A stretch of 64,000 bases of DNA, taken from the NCBI GenBank assembly GCA_027559495.1, contig JAMXSV010000026.1, positions 1,550,001-1,614,000 on the forward strand. Reading direction: 5' to 3'. The first letter of the stretch is position 1; every line of letters starts with the position of its first letter. Shown in pieces: positions 61,360 to 64,000 of the stretch. The stretch comes from Aurifilum marmelostoma. Its lineage: Eukaryota; Ascomycota; Sordariomycetes; Diaporthales; Cryphonectriaceae. Both the position numbers and the translations under genes were made by a program. The notes beneath the pieces were generated by a model, which was not told the origin of the DNA, did no database searches, and saw only the letters and a program-made list of their open reading frames with translations.

Positions 61360-63373
61360 GATGATGACGACGATGTCTTCTTGATCCAACTGGACCCATG
61401 TAAAGGAAATAAAAAAAAAAATTTAAAACATCAAGGGTATGTGTTGCTTGATGGTGGCAGATCAACATTTGTCAAAGGCTGCCCCGTTGAGTGCCAGTGC
61501 CAGGCAAGATAGCCTGATTCACGTGTTTATAATAGTACCAAAGCAATACAATGTTATCCTCTCTGCAAGAGCCAACAGCGGGAAACAGAGCCTCATTAGT
61601 ATCAATTATCATTATTAATACCACAGACACGAGAATGATCCACATTCAGCCCCCTCCCCCTCTCGCATGCGGCCTGAAATACAACTTTATCTGCCGTGTT
61701 CACCGACTTTACATCAGCCTGGCAGCCTTTTATGCACATTAGGAGCTGCATTGTGGAGAACTACCGTGAGGCTGCGACGCCAGCTATGAGGGTAGTCGGA
61801 CAGACGCTGGCTCTTCTGGGAAGAGGGGTGGGCAACCCTTAGGAATTGTCCCTCTCTTGCCCGCCCCCCCCCCCCCCTCCTCTCTTTCCCCTCAAACACG
61901 TCTTCTTCTCAGCTTCCTGAATTCTCGTGAGGTAGGATGAGGATTGGCCTCGTCACACGACCTGAAAGTCTAACCCGGGGAGAAAGACACTGACTGGGGC
62001 AACTATTATTCCCTGGAAGCGCCACCAGTCATACCTATCGAAGGATAGATGGAAATGGGACCAAGATCATTCATTGCACCGACTGAGAATGTCACGCTGG
62101 GAAAGCCTGGAGCCGAGCAAGACTATCGTGGGGGCTTGCACACGATAATCATGGGTGTGCGTATTACCCTGCATCAAGCGTCACGTCAGCCGGGTGGCGC
62201 ACCCCTCCTGATCGATAAAAGGACATTTCCCGGGTACAAGGCACATGTGTATCTCTTGTGATTGTTGCGAACTCGGAAGCCGAATGCGAACGTGTCGCAT
62301 GATGAGTTTTTTTGTGAATCTTCTTTATAGGGACTGACACGTCAGGGATGGGTTCGCGTGATTTGTGGCTTTTATTGTTACGGTCAAGACGAGGTTGGGA
62401 GATTGGGAAAGGGATGTCAGCCAGATCTTCGATGGATCCGTGTGTCGCCATAATGTACAGCCTATCAGTTCAGCTTGCATCTATTGCTATTGATTCACAG
62501 TATTTATGTTGTTCATCCGCGGCTTCCGCCATATTGATCCTGCCCTAGCCTTGTGCATGCTGTGGAACAGCTCAATGATGACTGTCTGGACACTCGCCTC
62601 TCTAGAGATTTCTATCTCCATCAACCTCAAGGTCAATCCATGGGGAAGCCTCTGGGTTGTTTGGCCATTACCACTTCAGTATTTGTTCCAAATAATGATT
62701 ATTATTGTTTAATATCTGATCATGTGTTTTCACCATGTTGTTTTAAATCTCTGATATCCTCTTCTTATAATAGGCAAAGAGGGGATCTTACTTGCAGGGT
62801 GGTGAGTGTATGAACGAGATTAGCAGCTGATCTCTTGGTAATTATCATAAGATAGAATTGGACCTTGGGTATTACAATTATATGGGAAGTGATGCTGAAT
62901 ATGAGAATTTGGCTGCACCTGATGTTAGCAATGATGGCATTAACGTTGATTGATTATCCACTGATCACTGATGGCTACTTCCATACACAAAGTGCATAGA
63001 GGACGTCCCAAGCTGATACCTAGATAGTTAGGAAGTACTTGATCAGAGAAATTTCGTTCGATCCACAATCTCCTCCGTCTTTGAACTGACCAGAGGGCTA
63101 ATGTCATAGGTGTACCCTATGTTGTGATGAGCACCTAATAGGATCGTTAGATATCATACGATCACTTGATTACGCAGTGAATAAGCATTTTGACAATGCC
63201 AGCGATATAAGGCAATATATGTAGACCCTCAAGTTCTTTCCGGAAGGGAAAGAAGAGAAAAAAAAAACAACGGATAGGAGATCGATTTCAGAATGACAAA
63301 TCTCTAATTGAAAACAGGGCCAGACACCGTCATATGGGCTCCCAGAACCTCAACAAAATACATTCGTGTCGTT
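61360..63373. other. Intergenic region with AT-rich island
   Basis: Left end is the promoter of the CaaX-repeat gene. About 62440-63250 is AT-richer with many TA/TG/CA steps, as in mutated repeat DNA. A C15 run lies at 61864-61878. No gene supported. Confidence 0.5.
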
Positions 63374-64000
63374 TCAATCATCCCAACTTCCAATCGTAAA
63401 CTGCGAGTTGCACATGTTGGTTAGTTCCCAGTCTTCAGCCCCCAGCTCCCCTCTCATATCCTCGTCTTCCTTGTCCCCACAGAGCCCAGCCACAAAGATG
63501 CTCGCCATGAAATGATCGTCCGTAGCATGCGCCTCTCGGTACTTGGGGTGCTTCATCAGCGCCGTCACCTTCCTCCTCAGCCTGGGCCCACCGACGCCGG
63601 CGCCCCTCGACCTCTCGCTAGAAGCAGAGGACCGCAGCACCGTCCCATACGCGGCGTCCTCGATCCGGGTGGCGGACGAGTGGCCAGCCACAAGGGCGTC
63701 AATGACCTCTTGGCGGAAGTCCATAGCCCAGGCCTCGGGCGGCGTGGGCTGGGCAAAATTGTCCCTGTAGCGCAGCATGGGCGCCCAGACGTTGCGGTAC
63801 AGGTTATGCACGGCACCGCCGCTGCCGATGAAGAGGGTCTTGTGGCTGTCCCAGTCGCGCAGGGGCCGCAGGGCCGCGCCCACGGCTAGGTGGAAGTGAG
63901 GGTCGTATTTGTGCTGCGACGAGATGATGGTTGTTGGCGGACAGGCCCGGGGGAACATGCGGATCAGGACGAGGTATGTGTCGTGGATCCAGTCGAAGGT
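63374..64000 (-). CDS. LigB/DODA-type extradiol ring-cleavage dioxygenase, C-terminal part (5' end outside window)
   Basis: The frame is open from the window end to a stop at 63374, so at least 208 residues are present and the N-terminus is missing. Visible features of the LigB superfamily (aromatic-ring-opening dioxygenases, plant 4,5-DOPA extradiol dioxygenase): a HKYDPHFHLAVGAALRPLRD segment; the strand and loop TLFIGSGGAVHNLYRN; and a HPKYREAHATDDHFMASIFVAGL segment with the His/Asp-rich turn near the active site. Fe(II) or Zn-dependent. Substrate cannot be inferred. The first Met in the window (63958) is internal. Length is consistent with a roughly 270-300 aa family. Confidence 0.85.
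   Translation of the reverse strand, partial: TFDWIHDTYLVLIRMFPRACPPTTIISSQHKYDPHFHLAVGAALRPLRDWDSHKTLFIGSGGAVHNLYRNVWAPMLRYRDNFAQPTPPEAWAMDFRQEVIDALVAGHSSATRIEDAAYGTVLRSSASSERSRGAGVGGPRLRRKVTALMKHPKYREAHATDDHFMASIFVAGLCGDKEDEDMRGELGAEDWELTNMCNSQFTIGSWDD

Overview
The window looks like nuclear DNA of a filamentous ascomycete (Pezizomycotina, most likely a Sordariomycete). Genes are sparse and on both strands. Introns are short (about 50-200 nt), with GTAAGT/GTGAGT-type donors, CTAAC/CTGAC-type branch sites and mostly CAG/TAG acceptors. Protein families are those of moulds: Med5, an Irc20/SHPRH-type helicase, recyclin-1, SCAP, JMJD7 and mS41. Long C/T-rich leaders and AT-richer gene-free islands separate genes. 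I see no rRNA, convincing tRNA, CRISPR array, intact transposon or biosynthetic cluster.

Layout. 21-236 (-): a small Cys-rich protein. 5157-6158 (+): a divergent 14-3-3-like protein. 8338-9263 (-): a bZIP-type regulator with a frame break in a G8 run. 15147-15836 (-) and 16473-21277 (+): mS41 (Fyv4-like mitoribosomal protein) and an SHPRH/Irc20-type SNF2-RING protein, divergent across a promoter with two CCAAT boxes. 21834-24865 (-): recyclin-1 (F-box, Sec10-like, C-terminal CaaX), with a frame break in a G6 run. 25784-29344 (-): SCAP, the sterol-sensing escort of SREBP. 32406-33802 (+): JMJD7-type JmjC hydroxylase, six exons. 34508-36250 (-): acidic Myb/SANT-like protein. 38263-39797 (-): single-pass cell-surface protein. 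42302-43141 (+): short-chain dehydrogenase. 43321-44857 (-): possible GNAT-fold orphan. 51336-52306 (+): conserved fungal protein. 54987-58560 (+): Mediator Med5. 59493-60031 (-): doubtful small gene. 60099-61359 (-): four-exon Cys/His/Pro repeat protein ending in CaaX. 63374-64000 (-): C-terminal part of a LigB/DODA-type extradiol dioxygenase, cut by the window edge.

The genes are mostly unrelated housekeeping, chromatin and trafficking functions, so I infer no operon-like unit. Two adjacent genes act in membrane traffic (recyclin-1 and SCAP), which may be chance. The most unusual item is the gene at 60099-61359. Spliced as proposed, it encodes a Cys-containing N-terminal region, a histidine run, three copies of a roughly 30-40 residue Pro/Cys/His repeat, a polybasic Cys-rich stretch, and a terminal CVIL prenylation box. 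I do not recognise this architecture.

Two otherwise convincing genes (bZIP and recyclin-1) each become open to a sensible stop by removing exactly one G from a G run. This suggests homopolymer errors in the assembly, or recent inactivation.
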